Below are positions 25,766-34,006 of a DNA stretch of 43,697 nucleotides, one piece after another. The position numbers were made by a program, and so were the translations under genes. The notes beneath the pieces were generated by a model. That model ran no database searches and was not told the DNA's origin. It was given only the letters and a program-made list of their open reading frames with translations. Numbering within the stretch: the stretch's first letter is position 1; each line of letters starts with the position of its first letter. Source of the stretch: Nitrospirota bacterium (GTDB lineage: Bacteria > Nitrospirota > Thermodesulfovibrionia > UBA6902); assembly GCA_016207885.1 (NCBI GenBank), contig JACQZE010000011.1, positions 1 through 43,697 of the forward strand, read 5' to 3'.

Positions 25766-26467
25766 TCATTTTGAATTTATATACCCTTGCTCAAACAGGC
25801 TCAGATACCCGCTGTCTGAAATAATTATATGATCCAGAACCTCTATGCCGACGATCTTTCCTGTCTGTACCAGCCTCTCGGTAATTGTTATGTCGTCCCT
25901 GCTCGGTGTCGTATCGCCGCTTGGATGATTATGCAAAAAGAGCACAGAAGCTGACGCCTCTTTTATCGCGCTCCTGAATACCTCTCTCGGATGAACAAGC
26001 GAAGATGTCAGCGTGCCTTCAGATACAACCGTCTCCTTGAATATCCTGTTCTTCGTATCAAGCAGCGCGCAGAGAAACCGCTCCTTCTTAAGGCCGTAAA
26101 ATTTGGGACGATAGTAATCAAACACATCACTGCTCTTCTTAAATGAAGGCTTGCCGGAGCCGTCCTCTGCCTCGCTTGACATCAGCCGCCGTCCAAGCTC
26201 AAAAGCCGCCTTAAGCTGTGCGAGCTTTGCGCTGCCGATTCCTTTTATCTTTGAGAACTCGGCCAATGAAGCGCCTTCTATCTCCTTCACACTATTGAAC
26301 TGTGTCAGGAGTTCCCTCGCAAGCTCAAGCGCGCTCTTCTTCCTGCCGCCGGTTCTTAGAATGATCGCCATCAGCTGCGCGGTGCTCAACTCATCAGCGC
26401 CGAATTTCAAAAGCCGCTCTCTGGGCCTCTCATCCTCAGGCCAGCTCTTTATGCTTTTGTATTCCAT
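25766..26467 (-). CDS. radC: RadC-family JAB/MPN domain protein
   Basis: 233 residues. An N-terminal helix-hairpin-helix region (to about residue 85, with FSKIKGIGSAKLAQL) precedes a JAB/MPN metalloprotease-like fold with the zinc motif HNHPSGDTTPSRDD. Despite the name, a direct repair role is disputed; the biochemical activity is unknown. It lies alone between purH and accessory genes. Confidence 0.93.
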   Translation of the reverse strand: MEYKSIKSWPEDERPRERLLKFGADELSTAQLMAIILRTGGRKKSALELARELLTQFNSVKEIEGASLAEFSKIKGIGSAKLAQLKAAFELGRRLMSSEAEDGSGKPSFKKSSDVFDYYRPKFYGLKKERFLCALLDTKNRIFKETVVSEGTLTSSLVHPREVFRSAIKEASASVLFLHNHPSGDTTPSRDDITITERLVQTGKIVGIEVLDHIIISDSGYLSLFEQGYINSK

Positions 26468-26517
26468 AGAGATTAAAGGTCAGTATCCGGTGAAAAGCAT
26501 TGAATTATAACTTATCA

Positions 26518-26649
26518 TCAGGCAAAAAAGTAACTGCGTTTGTGGATACTCCGCTCGGCAAGATAGGCTTTGACGAGCGCGGTGATGTAGTGGGTATCGG
26601 CTTCTCTATGTATAAGGTTAATAAATGGTTTTATGAAAAAGTGAAGTAA
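26518..26649 (+). pseudogene. 3' remnant of a branched-chain amino acid binding-protein gene
   Basis: About 44 codons ending in TAA. The translated end (VDTPLGKIGFDERGDVVGIG, then FSMYKVNKW) is typical of the C-terminus of LivJ/LivK-type substrate-binding proteins. No start and no upstream part of the gene is present; radC lies immediately to the left in the opposite direction. It marks a recombination boundary of the accessory region 26518-28260. Confidence 0.65.
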
Positions 26650-26679
26650 GGCGGGGGTTATCGGCTATAACAACAGGAG

Positions 26680-26886
26680 TTATAACTCTTGTTCTTCAAT
26701 TTCTGCCATTTTCATAATGGCTCGAAGCATGCCAGTTTTTAAATCCTTGTTGCCGTGAACAGGTACACTTATCCGTTCTTTTCTGCCCGCTTTCATATAA
26801 ACATGATGGCTGCCGTGTACCTTTTTCAATTGCCAGCCTTTTCTCTCCAAAATCCTGCAAAAATCTTTTCCTGAAACACTTTTCAT
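26680..26886 (-). CDS. hicA: HicA-type mRNA interferase toxin
   Basis: 68 residues with the dsRNA-binding-like HicA fold: SGKDFCRILERKGW, the catalytic-His segment KVHGSHHVYM, and SVPVHGNKDLKTGMLRAIMK. It cleaves mRNA when freed from HicB, from family knowledge. The ATG overlaps the hicB stop (ATGA). Antitoxin-first order is one of the two known hic layouts. Confidence 0.94.
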   Translation of the reverse strand: MKSVSGKDFCRILERKGWQLKKVHGSHHVYMKAGRKERISVPVHGNKDLKTGMLRAIMKMAEIEEQEL

Positions 26887-27086
26887 ACAGCTATTTCCAA
26901 CACCCTGTCCTCAGAGTTTAATACTATTTCCTCCGTGTCAACAGACAAACATGCCTCAATAGCTTCATAAATATTCTGCAGCAGTTCTTCCCACGAGTCG
27001 CCCTGAGTATGACAGCCTGGTATGGCAGGAACCTCTGCCCAATATCCGCCTTCTTCGGCATTATGTACAACAACTTTTATCTTCAT
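26883..27086 (-). CDS. hicB: HicB-type antitoxin
   Basis: 67 residues from the ATG at 27086, which has a perfect AGGAGG site; longer in-frame starts add unconserved sequence. The short RNase H-like HicB fold is clear: VVVHNAEEGGYWAEVPAIPGCHTQGDSWEELLQNIYEAIE, given here as its G-Y-W-A-E-V-P and G-C-x-T-Q-G-D-S elements. There is no separate DNA-binding domain, so autoregulation, if any, would rely on the complex or another factor. Confidence 0.93.
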   Translation of the reverse strand: MKIKVVVHNAEEGGYWAEVPAIPGCHTQGDSWEELLQNIYEAIEACLSVDTEEIVLNSEDRVLEIAV

Positions 27087-27114
27087 ATTATTACCTCCTT
27101 TCCTGATTGTTTTT

Positions 27115-27165
27115 ATTTTACCCCTTTCCCTATACAATGGCAATTTGTGGATTATTTGTGGATTA
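27115..27165 (-). promoter_or_regulatory. hicBA promoter with tandem 11-base repeat
   Basis: Read on the minus strand: TTGCCA (27138-27143), a 17-base spacer and TAAAAT (27115-27120). Immediately upstream of the -35 the plus-strand sequence TTTGTGGATTA occurs twice in tandem (27144-27154, 27155-27165), a possible regulator site. Confidence 0.6.
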
Positions 27166-27220
27166 TATTGAAAATTATATCATGTGAGTGCTAAAAGCCA
27201 TTACGCCGACTTTTCATAAA

Positions 27221-27250
27221 TTGACACAGGAATAATCTGTGTGCTATTTT
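27221..27250 (+). promoter_or_regulatory. Promoter and operator of the RelB/RelE-like pair
   Basis: TTGACA at 27221-27226 and TATTTT at 27245-27250 with a TG one base before it. An inverted repeat ACACAG-7-CTGTGT (27224-27242) fills the spacer, fitting autorepression by the antitoxin. Confidence 0.6.
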
Positions 27251-27269
27251 CTATCAAAGGAGAAAGACC

Positions 27270-27524
27270 ATGGCAACTCGTGAATTGACAATAACCCTGT
27301 CTGATACTATTTTTGAAGAAATTGAAAAGTATAAAAAAGCCTCGCACAAAAGAAGCACAAAAAATGCTGTTACTGAATTACTTAAGTACGCTTTAACATT
27401 GCCTCCATACTTCAGGGATTTTGACTGGAAAAAAGCCGAAGCAGAAGCTGACAAAGAAATAGCAGCCGGAAAAACCAGATCATTCAAGTCAGCAGAAGAT
27501 CTCATTTCAGACCTCAAAAAATGA
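27270..27524 (+). CDS. RelB/RHH-like antitoxin
   Basis: 84 residues. The N-terminal TRELTITLSDTIFEEIEKYKK looks like a ribbon-helix-helix DNA-binding start, followed by a charged C-terminal helix that would wrap the toxin (EADKEIAAGKTRSFKSAEDL). GGAGA site upstream. The stop overlaps the next ATG by four bases, the usual toxin-antitoxin coupling. Exact family is uncertain. Confidence 0.75.
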   Translation: MATRELTITLSDTIFEEIEKYKKASHKRSTKNAVTELLKYALTLPPYFRDFDWKKAEAEADKEIAAGKTRSFKSAEDLISDLKK

Positions 27525-27742
27525 ACATCCTCCGCACCGAAGGCTTCAAGGTGGATTTCAAACAACTCCCCAAACTTACGCAGGAAAAGTTTGCTGCCAA
27601 AATCAGGCTCTTCATAAACGACATTCATCATCCTTCCCTCAGGGTCAAAAAGATGAAAGGGCATAAAAACCGCTGGGAAGCAAGCATTGCCTTACACAAA
27701 TTACTCCTGCAAATTCCTCCTCAGTTTTATCACAGTGCTTAA
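27521..27742 (+). CDS. RelE/ParE-like toxin, C-terminally truncated
   Basis: 73 residues. Residues 8-58 follow the family (VDFKQLPKLTQEKFAAKI, then HPSLRVKKMKGHKNRWEASI). Complete relatives continue with a strand that crosses the core and a last Arg/Gly/His-Asp block; here the sequence diverges after WEASI and stops. The stop overlaps the stop of the opposing gene at 27739. The toxin is therefore probably inactive, cut by the recombination that brought in the neighbour. The antitoxin remains intact. Confidence 0.7.
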   Translation: MNILRTEGFKVDFKQLPKLTQEKFAAKIRLFINDIHHPSLRVKKMKGHKNRWEASIALHKLLLQIPPQFYHSA

Positions 27743-28260
27743 GTTGCAATGAGCTTCTCTCTTTCCTTCTTTACAAGTAGCTTGGCTCTCTCGCCGTTAT
27801 CGATGTATTCCTGAGAGTTTTCAAAGATATTGAGCATTTTCTCGCGAGTTGAATCAAGTATCGAAAAAGGGCATTCGCTCCCAAGGGTCGTATGATTATC
27901 TCGCATCAACCGTAACAGATTGTCGCGCCTTGGCACTGGTAATACTTTCCATTCAGAAGGCGTGATAAACCAATGATCCGTCTGATAAACCATCCAACTT
28001 TCGATAGCAGAGATGAGATCTAAACGACTGCCGAGATACTTGCAAACATAATATTCCAACATTTTGGTATTGCCAAGATCAGTTGCCACAATAACCTGCG
28101 TACCCGTAGGTGAAGGGAGCACACCTAAGAACAAAGTAGCTTCAATCAATTCTTGCTTCTCCGTATGCGCTTGTAAAGTTCCAATCCCTGACAAACAGAC
28201 TGGCAAGATATCAGGAATATCAATGTGGAATAAAGCCAGTTCAGAGACTTGTTGATCCAT
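27739..28260 (-). CDS. Hypothetical protein
   Basis: 173 residues, no signal peptide or membrane segment, and no domain I recognise. It is mixed alpha/beta with several Leu-rich helices, a Trp-rich centre (ESWMVYQTDHWFITPSEW) and a charged C-terminus. Start ATG at 28260 has no strong ribosome site. It lies between a truncated toxin and rph; the 121 bases to rph contain no gene. Accessory by position. Confidence 0.6.
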   Translation of the reverse strand: MDQQVSELALFHIDIPDILPVCLSGIGTLQAHTEKQELIEATLFLGVLPSPTGTQVIVATDLGNTKMLEYYVCKYLGSRLDLISAIESWMVYQTDHWFITPSEWKVLPVPRRDNLLRLMRDNHTTLGSECPFSILDSTREKMLNIFENSQEYIDNGERAKLLVKKEREKLIAT

Positions 28261-28381
28261 ATGTAATTATCCGGGGTTCATCCCTTTCTTCTCCACAACT
28301 CCGGAATCAAGACGTCCCGATTTCCCGACAATCCCGAACAGCCGTAACAAGTGGCAAGTAATAACTCGTTATCCCCAACGC

Positions 28382-29104
28382 CTAAGACTTATCCTTCAGC
28401 GCCTTCTTCTGAATGGCAATTAGCTCGCTGATGCCGGAATTGGCGAGGTGGAGCATCTTCTGAAACTGTTTGTTGTCAAACGGCTGTGTCTCTGCCGTGC
28501 CCTGTACCTCTATGAACTTGCCTGAGCCTGTCATCACGATATTCATATCCACCTCTGCTGCTGAATCTTCAACATATGAAAGGTCGAGTCTCGGCTCTCC
28601 CTCGACTATCCCAACACTGACAGCGGCGACATAATCCTTTATCGGATTCTTCTCTATCAGCCCTGTCCTGATAGCAAACCTGACAGCGTCCTTGAGCGCC
28701 ACAAACGCGCCTGTTATTGAAGCGGTTCTTGTGCCCCCGTCAGCCTGTATCACATCACAGTCAAGCCAGATCGTCATCTCTCCAAGCGCGTCAACGTCAA
28801 CGACAGACCGCATAGACCTGCCTATCAGCCTCTGTATCTCATGTGTCCTGCCGCCGACCTTGCCTTTAGATGATTCCCTGTACGTCCTTGTGGATGTAGA
28901 CCTCGGGAGCATTGCATACTCTGCGGTGACCCATCCCTTGCCCTTGCCTTTGAGAAAAGGCGGCACCTTCTTTTCAATAGAGGCGTTGCAGATGACCCTT
29001 GTGCCTCCCATCTCTATCAGCACAGAACCTTCAGCAGCCTTTATAAAGTGTCTCCTCAGTTTGATCTTCCGCAGTTCATCAGCAGCTCTGTTGTCCGGGC
29101 GCAT
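28382..29104 (-). CDS. rph: Ribonuclease PH
   Basis: Phosphorolytic 3' exoribonuclease that trims tRNA precursors. The family features are [13 protein letters not shown] at the start, [47 protein letters not shown] and the phosphate-binding C-terminal part. 240 residues, full length. Two bases after murI; last gene of the amidase-gerMN-murI-rph run. Confidence 0.97.
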   Translation of the reverse strand: MRPDNRAADELRKIKLRRHFIKAAEGSVLIEMGGTRVICNASIEKKVPPFLKGKGKGWVTAEYAMLPRSTSTRTYRESSKGKVGGRTHEIQRLIGRSMRSVVDVDALGEMTIWLDCDVIQADGGTRTASITGAFVALKDAVRFAIRTGLIEKNPIKDYVAAVSVGIVEGEPRLDLSYVEDSAAEVDMNIVMTGSGKFIEVQGTAETQPFDNKQFQKMLHLANSGISELIAIQKKALKDKS

Positions 29105-29106
29105 AA

Positions 29107-29967
29107 TTATCCTCCAAGTTCAATTTTTGAAATGTTAAGTATATCCTGCTGCAAAAACCGCTCCCCTACCTTTATGAACCTCTCAGGCGCGTCAGTGACG
29201 TAAAACATCCTCAGCGGCGCGGAAGAATTGTTCTCTATACCGTATTGTACCAGCGCCTTCTTCACTTCGATCACTGTCTCACAGGCTGAATCAATGAGGG
29301 TAACATCATCACCCATGACCTGGGAAATAACTCCCTTCAGTAAAGGATAATGCGTACATCCCAGCACAAGGGTATCAATCGGTTCTCTCTTAATGCCTTC
29401 AAGATAATGGCCTGCGGTAAGAAGAGCAACATCATTGGATGCCCACCCCTCCTCTGCAAGCGGCACAAAGAGAGGGCATGCCTTTGTAAATATCGTGAGG
29501 TCATCAAGGCTGACCTCAAAGTACCTGTCAAAGCGTATTGTGCCGTGCTCTTTAATGACGATCGGCTTATTGCCGTAAAGCGCGTTTATCGCATGCACAT
29601 AAGAGCTGCTTTTTACCGTACCCTCAGTGCCTATTATGCCTATCTTCTTTGCCCTTGTCGTCTTTATCGCCCTCTTTGCGCCGGGCTCTATGACACCTAT
29701 TACCGGGATGTCAAACCTCTCCTTTATTGCAGGCAATGCAAAAGCTGAAGCGGTGTTGCAGGCGACGATCAGAAGTTTGATCCCCTTATTTACGAGGAAG
29801 TCAATCATCTCAAGAGAATACCTCGTAACTGTTTCAGCCGACCTTATGCCGTAAGGGACACGGGCTGTATCGCCGACGTATATGATGTCCTCGCCGGGAA
29901 GTTCGCTCATCACCTCTTTCATGACGGTGAGGCCTCCGACACCGGAATCGAATATGCCTATGGGCAT
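29107..29967 (-). CDS. murI: Glutamate racemase
   Basis: Makes D-glutamate for peptidoglycan. [14 protein letters not shown] is the N-terminus, and the two catalytic cysteines are in VACNTAS and [16 protein letters not shown] is also present. I chose ATG 29967 because it begins the conserved fold; a TTG at 29988 would add seven residues overlapping the previous gene. One base after the gerMN gene. Its neighbours (amidase, rph) suit a cell-wall linked operon. Confidence 0.96.
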   Translation of the reverse strand: MPIGIFDSGVGGLTVMKEVMSELPGEDIIYVGDTARVPYGIRSAETVTRYSLEMIDFLVNKGIKLLIVACNTASAFALPAIKERFDIPVIGVIEPGAKRAIKTTRAKKIGIIGTEGTVKSSSYVHAINALYGNKPIVIKEHGTIRFDRYFEVSLDDLTIFTKACPLFVPLAEEGWASNDVALLTAGHYLEGIKREPIDTLVLGCTHYPLLKGVISQVMGDDVTLIDSACETVIEVKKALVQYGIENNSSAPLRMFYVTDAPERFIKVGERFLQQDILNISKIELGG

Positions 29968-29968
29968 G

Positions 29969-30541
29969 CTACTTGACAGCGGCTGCAATTCCTTCTCCTA
30001 TCGGTTTTGATATGTCAATATGGCCGCCGAGGCTGTCAGCCTCTTTGCCCTGAATAAGTATCTTCATAGCTGTAAAGCCCGGAACAGCGGCCTTAAGTTT
30101 GGCGTAAAGGCCTGCGATCATATTGAACTCATCCAGCGCATCCCCTTTGAAGTTCTTTTGCAACCCGTCGCTGAAGTCAATATATATGACTCCTGCCCTG
30201 TCCACATAAAGATCCAGAAGCTGAGTGTTGTAAGGCTTGATGTAATCCCTTATCACATCCTCTGCAATGACAATAGCTGAACCCTCCCTGCCCCCTTCTT
30301 CTGAAACAGCAGAGGAACTCCCATTGTAGAGATTGCCCGGATCGGTATTCTCTGTTTCTTCAGATGTCTTACTCTTGCCGGAAGTTATGTCTGATATAAA
30401 CGACGACTCAAATGAGAATTTCGGCTTGAAATAGAGAAAGCTCGCCCCTGCGGTTATGAACAGAACCGCTATCATGAGAATGAAAAAGCGCCATGACCCG
30501 CCCTCTTTTTTGCTGCTTTTATTTTTTTGCGGTTTCTTCAT
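29969..30541 (-). CDS. GerMN-domain membrane-anchored protein
   Basis: 190 residues: a short Lys-rich cytoplasmic start, one membrane helix (about 19-40), a low-complexity Ser/Glu linker (48-85), and a GerMN domain (about 90-186) with VYIDFSDGLQKNF replaced here by IYIDFSDGLQKNF, the helix LDEFNMIAGLYAKLKAAV, and the closing GHIDISKPI. GerMN domains are found beside amidases and are thought to bind or position envelope factors. It overlaps the amidase gene by 23 bases. Confidence 0.88.
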   Translation of the reverse strand: MKKPQKNKSSKKEGGSWRFFILMIAVLFITAGASFLYFKPKFSFESSFISDITSGKSKTSEETENTDPGNLYNGSSSAVSEEGGREGSAIVIAEDVIRDYIKPYNTQLLDLYVDRAGVIYIDFSDGLQKNFKGDALDEFNMIAGLYAKLKAAVPGFTAMKILIQGKEADSLGGHIDISKPIGEGIAAAVK

Positions 30542-31496
30542 AAATAGTTATGCCTTTATAGATAGCCCCGGCTATTTCAGCCTCAAATTCATTTATGTAT
30601 GAAGCATCTTCAAATGAAGGCAGCTCAACCATAATGGCTGCCGCCTCCACGTTAGAGAGAATGCTGTACGGAAGATGCCTTACGACAACCATGTCGCTGC
30701 TGAATTTTTCTGTAAAAGAGCTCTGCATCGCGTCAAGCAGGGCATTGGTCTTTGCCTGATAATCATACTGCCCCTTGTGCGCAAGATAAGGAAGGATATT
30801 TTCAGCAGGGATATCTGTCACAACAGGCACATAAAGCACTATCTCCTTATGATTGCCGACATGCAGGCTAACAAAGACATCAGCATTTTCACTCTCAGCC
30901 GCGTTCACCCTGTCACTTACCGATATGAAATTATCACCGGCTCTCGTCAGGGAAGATTTTAATTTATTTCCCTGTGCGAGAAGATTAATTCTCTTTGCGA
31001 TATCAAGAACAACGTTCTTCTCATTGAACCCGCCTTTCACAATGCCGTAATCAGGCCCTCCGTGGCCGGGGTCGATCACAACGGTTTTGGACTTGTGAGA
31101 AAGACCTTTCTCATTACTGACCTTAGCCCCAATTTCTTGAGAAATATCGATCACGAGCCTGTCAGGGGATTTGAGAATAAATGACTTGAAACCGGTAAAA
31201 TCCCCGAGTGAAAAGAGTATCGCATCATCGCCGAGCTTCTTATATGAAACGTCAACATTCTCCTCGGATATTTCAAATGCAGTTCCGGGGAAAGCAACAT
31301 GAATGTTGTTTGTCCTCTGGTTCACTATAGACTTTGCTATGAGATTTTCAGGCCCTTCCAGAACTATCCTCAGAAAATCAGAATGGCGGCTCGACCTGAG
31401 CTTTAAAATATTCAGGTCATCAGCGCCTGTGTAAGATGAAAATAAGAGGAGGAAGAGTAAGGTTAAGAGCTTTTTCATGATGGGAAATTTTAGCAT
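30519..31496 (-). CDS. N-acetylmuramoyl-L-alanine amidase (AmiC type)
   Basis: 325 residues (319 from the inner ATG at 31478). A signal peptide (LLTLLFLLLFSSYTGA) leads to an AMIN-like domain (about 25-115) and the Amidase_3 catalytic domain. Zinc ligands and catalytic Glu are in VVIDPGHGG, the FVSLHVGN segment and AIMVELPSF. The SLHVGN motif replaces the usual SIHANA. It cuts the peptide from glycan during division. There is no good ribosome site; a TATAAA box lies nine bases before ATG 31496. Confidence 0.9.
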   Translation of the reverse strand: MLKFPIMKKLLTLLFLLLFSSYTGADDLNILKLRSSRHSDFLRIVLEGPENLIAKSIVNQRTNNIHVAFPGTAFEISEENVDVSYKKLGDDAILFSLGDFTGFKSFILKSPDRLVIDISQEIGAKVSNEKGLSHKSKTVVIDPGHGGPDYGIVKGGFNEKNVVLDIAKRINLLAQGNKLKSSLTRAGDNFISVSDRVNAAESENADVFVSLHVGNHKEIVLYVPVVTDIPAENILPYLAHKGQYDYQAKTNALLDAMQSSFTEKFSSDMVVVRHLPYSILSNVEAAAIMVELPSFEDASYINEFEAEIAGAIYKGITIYEETAKK

Positions 31497-31611
31497 TTAT
31501 TCATCTTTATATGCCATATAGATATAACAGTCTTTATAATTTCCAAAATCTGGTGTAAAGTATAGAAATCTTATAAATTCGAGTCTGGTTATAAACCCAA
31601 CTTTTTGTCAT

Positions 31612-31677
31612 TCCCGCAAGCAAAGCGCGTCGGGAATCCTTACTGGAGAAAGATTCCGGACAAGCCGGAATGACAGA
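31612..31677. repeat. REP-like inverted repeat
   Basis: A pair of inverted units: CATTCCCG...CGGGAATCC and AGATTCCGGACAAGCCGGAATGACA. The second is shared, with two or three changes and in opposite orientation, with 38347-38375; a third relative is at 40569-40639. No coding function. Confidence 0.75.
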
Positions 31678-31766
31678 AACGGGCAATTCATAAACAGATC
31701 CTAATTATACTTGATAAATTCATTCAGCAAGATAATATTTCATTAAAATAATAAGGAGGAAGAGCA

Positions 31767-33128
31767 ATGTCATCAATACTTGAGAAGGTAAAGGGATGTG
31801 TCTCTGTTTCAGGCGGAAAGGTGGAGGTTAAAGATGCCAAAGCCGTAAGGGATATTATGGACGGCCTTATTTATGAGGCTGTCTTTGCCGCTGATGATGC
31901 GCGGAAGAAAGACCTTTTGAGGCTTGTCATCGAGATAGCCAAGAAGATGGGAGCTGTGCCGTCTTCTATCCAGTCGATATATGAAGAGATGGGAAGAAGC
32001 TATCCCGGTTTTACCGTACCTGCCATAAATATAAGAGGGCTCACCTATGACGTCGCTAAAGTGATCTTCAGAAAGGCAAACCAGATGAATGTCGGAGCCA
32101 TGATATTTGAGATCGCCCGTTCAGAGATAGGCTACACAAAACAGAAGCCTCTTGAGTATTCGGCTGTTGTGCTTGCCGCAGCGGTCAAAGAGGGATATAC
32201 AGGCCCGGTATTCATTCAGGGCGACCACTTCCAGCTCATAAGAAAAAATTACCTTGCCGACCCCAAACCTGAGACAGAGTATGTTAAGGGTCTTATCAAG
32301 GAGGCGGTTGAGGCGGAATTCTACAACATAGACCTTGATACTTCCACACTTGTTGACCTTGACAAGAAAGACCTTAAGGAAGAGCAGAGGCCGAACTTTG
32401 AAGCTGCCGCTGACCTTGCGGCGCATATAAGAGGGATCGAGCCTGCCGGCGTTACAGTTTCAATAGGCGGCGAGATAGGAGAGATAGGCGGCAAGAACAG
32501 CACATCTGAAGAATTGAGGGCGTATCTTGACGGCTTCAAAGAGACGATGAAGGCAGGCAAAGGTGTAAGCAAGCTCAGCGTTCAGACAGGCACATCCCAC
32601 GGCGGGGTCGTGCTTCCTGACGGATCGCTCGCGCAGGTAAAGATCGCTTTTGAAACACTGAGAGAGATGTCTGATGTCGCGAGAAAAGAGTACGGGCTTT
32701 CAGGCGCGGTTCAGCACGGCGCGTCAACACTGCCTGACGAAGCATTCCACATGTTCCCTGAGACAGGCACTTCAGAGGTCCACCTCGCAACAGGTTTCCA
32801 GAACATCATATACGACAGCCCTTCCCTTCCCGCTGCATTCAAGAATGATGTTTATGAATACCTGAAGACTGAATGCGCAAAGGAGAAGAAAGAGGGCCAG
32901 ACAGAGGAGCAGTTCTTTTACAGCACCCGCAAGAAGGGATTCGGCACACTAAAGAAGAAGTGGTGGGACCTTCCCGCAGAAGTAAAAACACCCATCATGA
33001 AAGAGCTTGAGGAAAAGTTCGACCTTCTCTTTAATAAATTGAAAGTCGGAAACACTAAAGATTACGTTAACAAGAACATGAAGATTGTTGCTGTTGAAAA
33101 GAAAGTGGCTGATAATGTTTTAGGGTAA
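31767..33128 (+). CDS. Class II fructose-bisphosphate aldolase, long form
   Basis: 453 residues, longer than the classic 340-360 residue enzyme. It reversibly splits fructose 1,6-bisphosphate. The zinc and phosphate sites are visible: PAINIRG, the GDHFQ motif (FIQGDHFQLI), DTSTL, GGEIGEIGGKNST, QTGTSHGG and VQHGASTLPDEAF. AAGGAGGAA precedes the ATG. The mntA gene starts two bases after the stop, so the toxin-antitoxin pair shares its transcript. Facing it is a PPi-type phosphofructokinase, the enzyme before it in the pathway. Confidence 0.93.
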   Translation: MSSILEKVKGCVSVSGGKVEVKDAKAVRDIMDGLIYEAVFAADDARKKDLLRLVIEIAKKMGAVPSSIQSIYEEMGRSYPGFTVPAINIRGLTYDVAKVIFRKANQMNVGAMIFEIARSEIGYTKQKPLEYSAVVLAAAVKEGYTGPVFIQGDHFQLIRKNYLADPKPETEYVKGLIKEAVEAEFYNIDLDTSTLVDLDKKDLKEEQRPNFEAAADLAAHIRGIEPAGVTVSIGGEIGEIGGKNSTSEELRAYLDGFKETMKAGKGVSKLSVQTGTSHGGVVLPDGSLAQVKIAFETLREMSDVARKEYGLSGAVQHGASTLPDEAFHMFPETGTSEVHLATGFQNIIYDSPSLPAAFKNDVYEYLKTECAKEKKEGQTEEQFFYSTRKKGFGTLKKKWWDLPAEVKTPIMKELEEKFDLLFNKLKVGNTKDYVNKNMKIVAVEKKVADNVLG

Positions 33129-33130
33129 TT

Positions 33131-33526
33131 ATGATAGATATTCCAGGCGCACTTACAGAATATTTCAGAAACAAAGAAGATATCTTTCTCGCCTTTGTTT
33201 TCGGTTCTGCCGCAAGCGGCCGTTTAACAAAAGAGAGCGATGTTGATATCGCTGTTTTATGCAGAAGGATGCCTGATTTCCATGAGGTTTTAAATATAAC
33301 AGGCGAAGTTTCAGAGATTGTAAACAAAGAAGTTGATGTAGTTATTTTGAATGATTCTTCGCCTGTTATCAGAATGCAGGTTCTTAAAAACGGAAGATTA
33401 ATCAAACGCAAGGATGACGCCATCTACAACAATTTCTATGTAAGAACAGTAAAAGAGTACGATGACCTGAAATATATAAGGAAAGAAGCGGAAGATAAAA
33501 TACTGAGGGGAAGCATATATGCCTGA
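33131..33526 (+). CDS. mntA: MntA-type nucleotidyltransferase antitoxin
   Basis: 131 residues of the minimal nucleotidyltransferase fold. The signature is VFGSAASG...SDVDIAVL, with the third Asp in VDVVIL. In known MntA/HepT pairs this protein AMPylates the HEPN toxin to silence it. It overlaps hepT by eight bases and follows the aldolase by two bases, which is an unusual upstream partner. Confidence 0.9.
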   Translation: MIDIPGALTEYFRNKEDIFLAFVFGSAASGRLTKESDVDIAVLCRRMPDFHEVLNITGEVSEIVNKEVDVVILNDSSPVIRMQVLKNGRLIKRKDDAIYNNFYVRTVKEYDDLKYIRKEAEDKILRGSIYA

Positions 33527-33944
33527 CAAGGACATTATTCTTGCAAAGACAGGCAATATACAGAGATGCCTAAGGCGAATTAAAGAGACAACTAATCTCA
33601 ACCCTGAGAGCCTCAATGATATTGATAAACAGGATATTTTCATTCTTAATCTTCAAAGGGCGACAGAAGCTGCAATTGACATTGCGGCACACATAGCGGC
33701 TTCAGAGGGATTAGGGCTCGCATCCGCAATAAAAGACAATTTTAGATTTCTGAACGAAGCAGGCATAATTAATGAAAGCCTTTTGAAAAAGATGCAGTCA
33801 ATGGTGGGCTTCAGAAATATTGCGGTTCATGATTACCAGTCAATAAATGTGGATATACTCAAGTCCATATTGACCGGAAATCTCAAGGATCTGGAAGAGT
33901 TTTATACTGCTGTTTTGAAAAGATTTCCTTTAACAGAAAGATAA
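33519..33944 (+). CDS. hepT: HepT-type HEPN ribonuclease toxin
   Basis: 141 residues, all-helical HEPN (DUF86) protein. The active motif R-x4-H is in FRNIAVHDY (residues about 104-112), and the target Tyr for AMPylation sits two residues after the His. It is coupled to mntA. The hairpin at 33945-33973 follows directly. Confidence 0.9.
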   Translation: MPDKDIILAKTGNIQRCLRRIKETTNLNPESLNDIDKQDIFILNLQRATEAAIDIAAHIAASEGLGLASAIKDNFRFLNEAGIINESLLKKMQSMVGFRNIAVHDYQSINVDILKSILTGNLKDLEEFYTAVLKRFPLTER

Positions 33945-33973
33945 ATGCCCCACGGCAATAAACCGTAGGGCAT
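33945..33973. terminator. Bidirectional terminator hairpin
   Basis: ATGCCCCACGG pairs with CCGTAGGGCAT (one wobble) around a seven-base loop, between the convergent hepT and phosphofructokinase genes. The minus strand reads into TTTATCTTT after the hairpin. Confidence 0.75.
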
Positions 33974-34006
33974 CTAAAAAAGTTCATCTATAATAACTAT
34001 CAGCCT

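Noticed and set aside
28955-28985. Palindrome-like peptide ([10 protein letters not shown]) in rph as a third in-gene insertion
   Set aside because: The segment is part of the conserved RNase PH sequence before GWVTAEY, so it is native.
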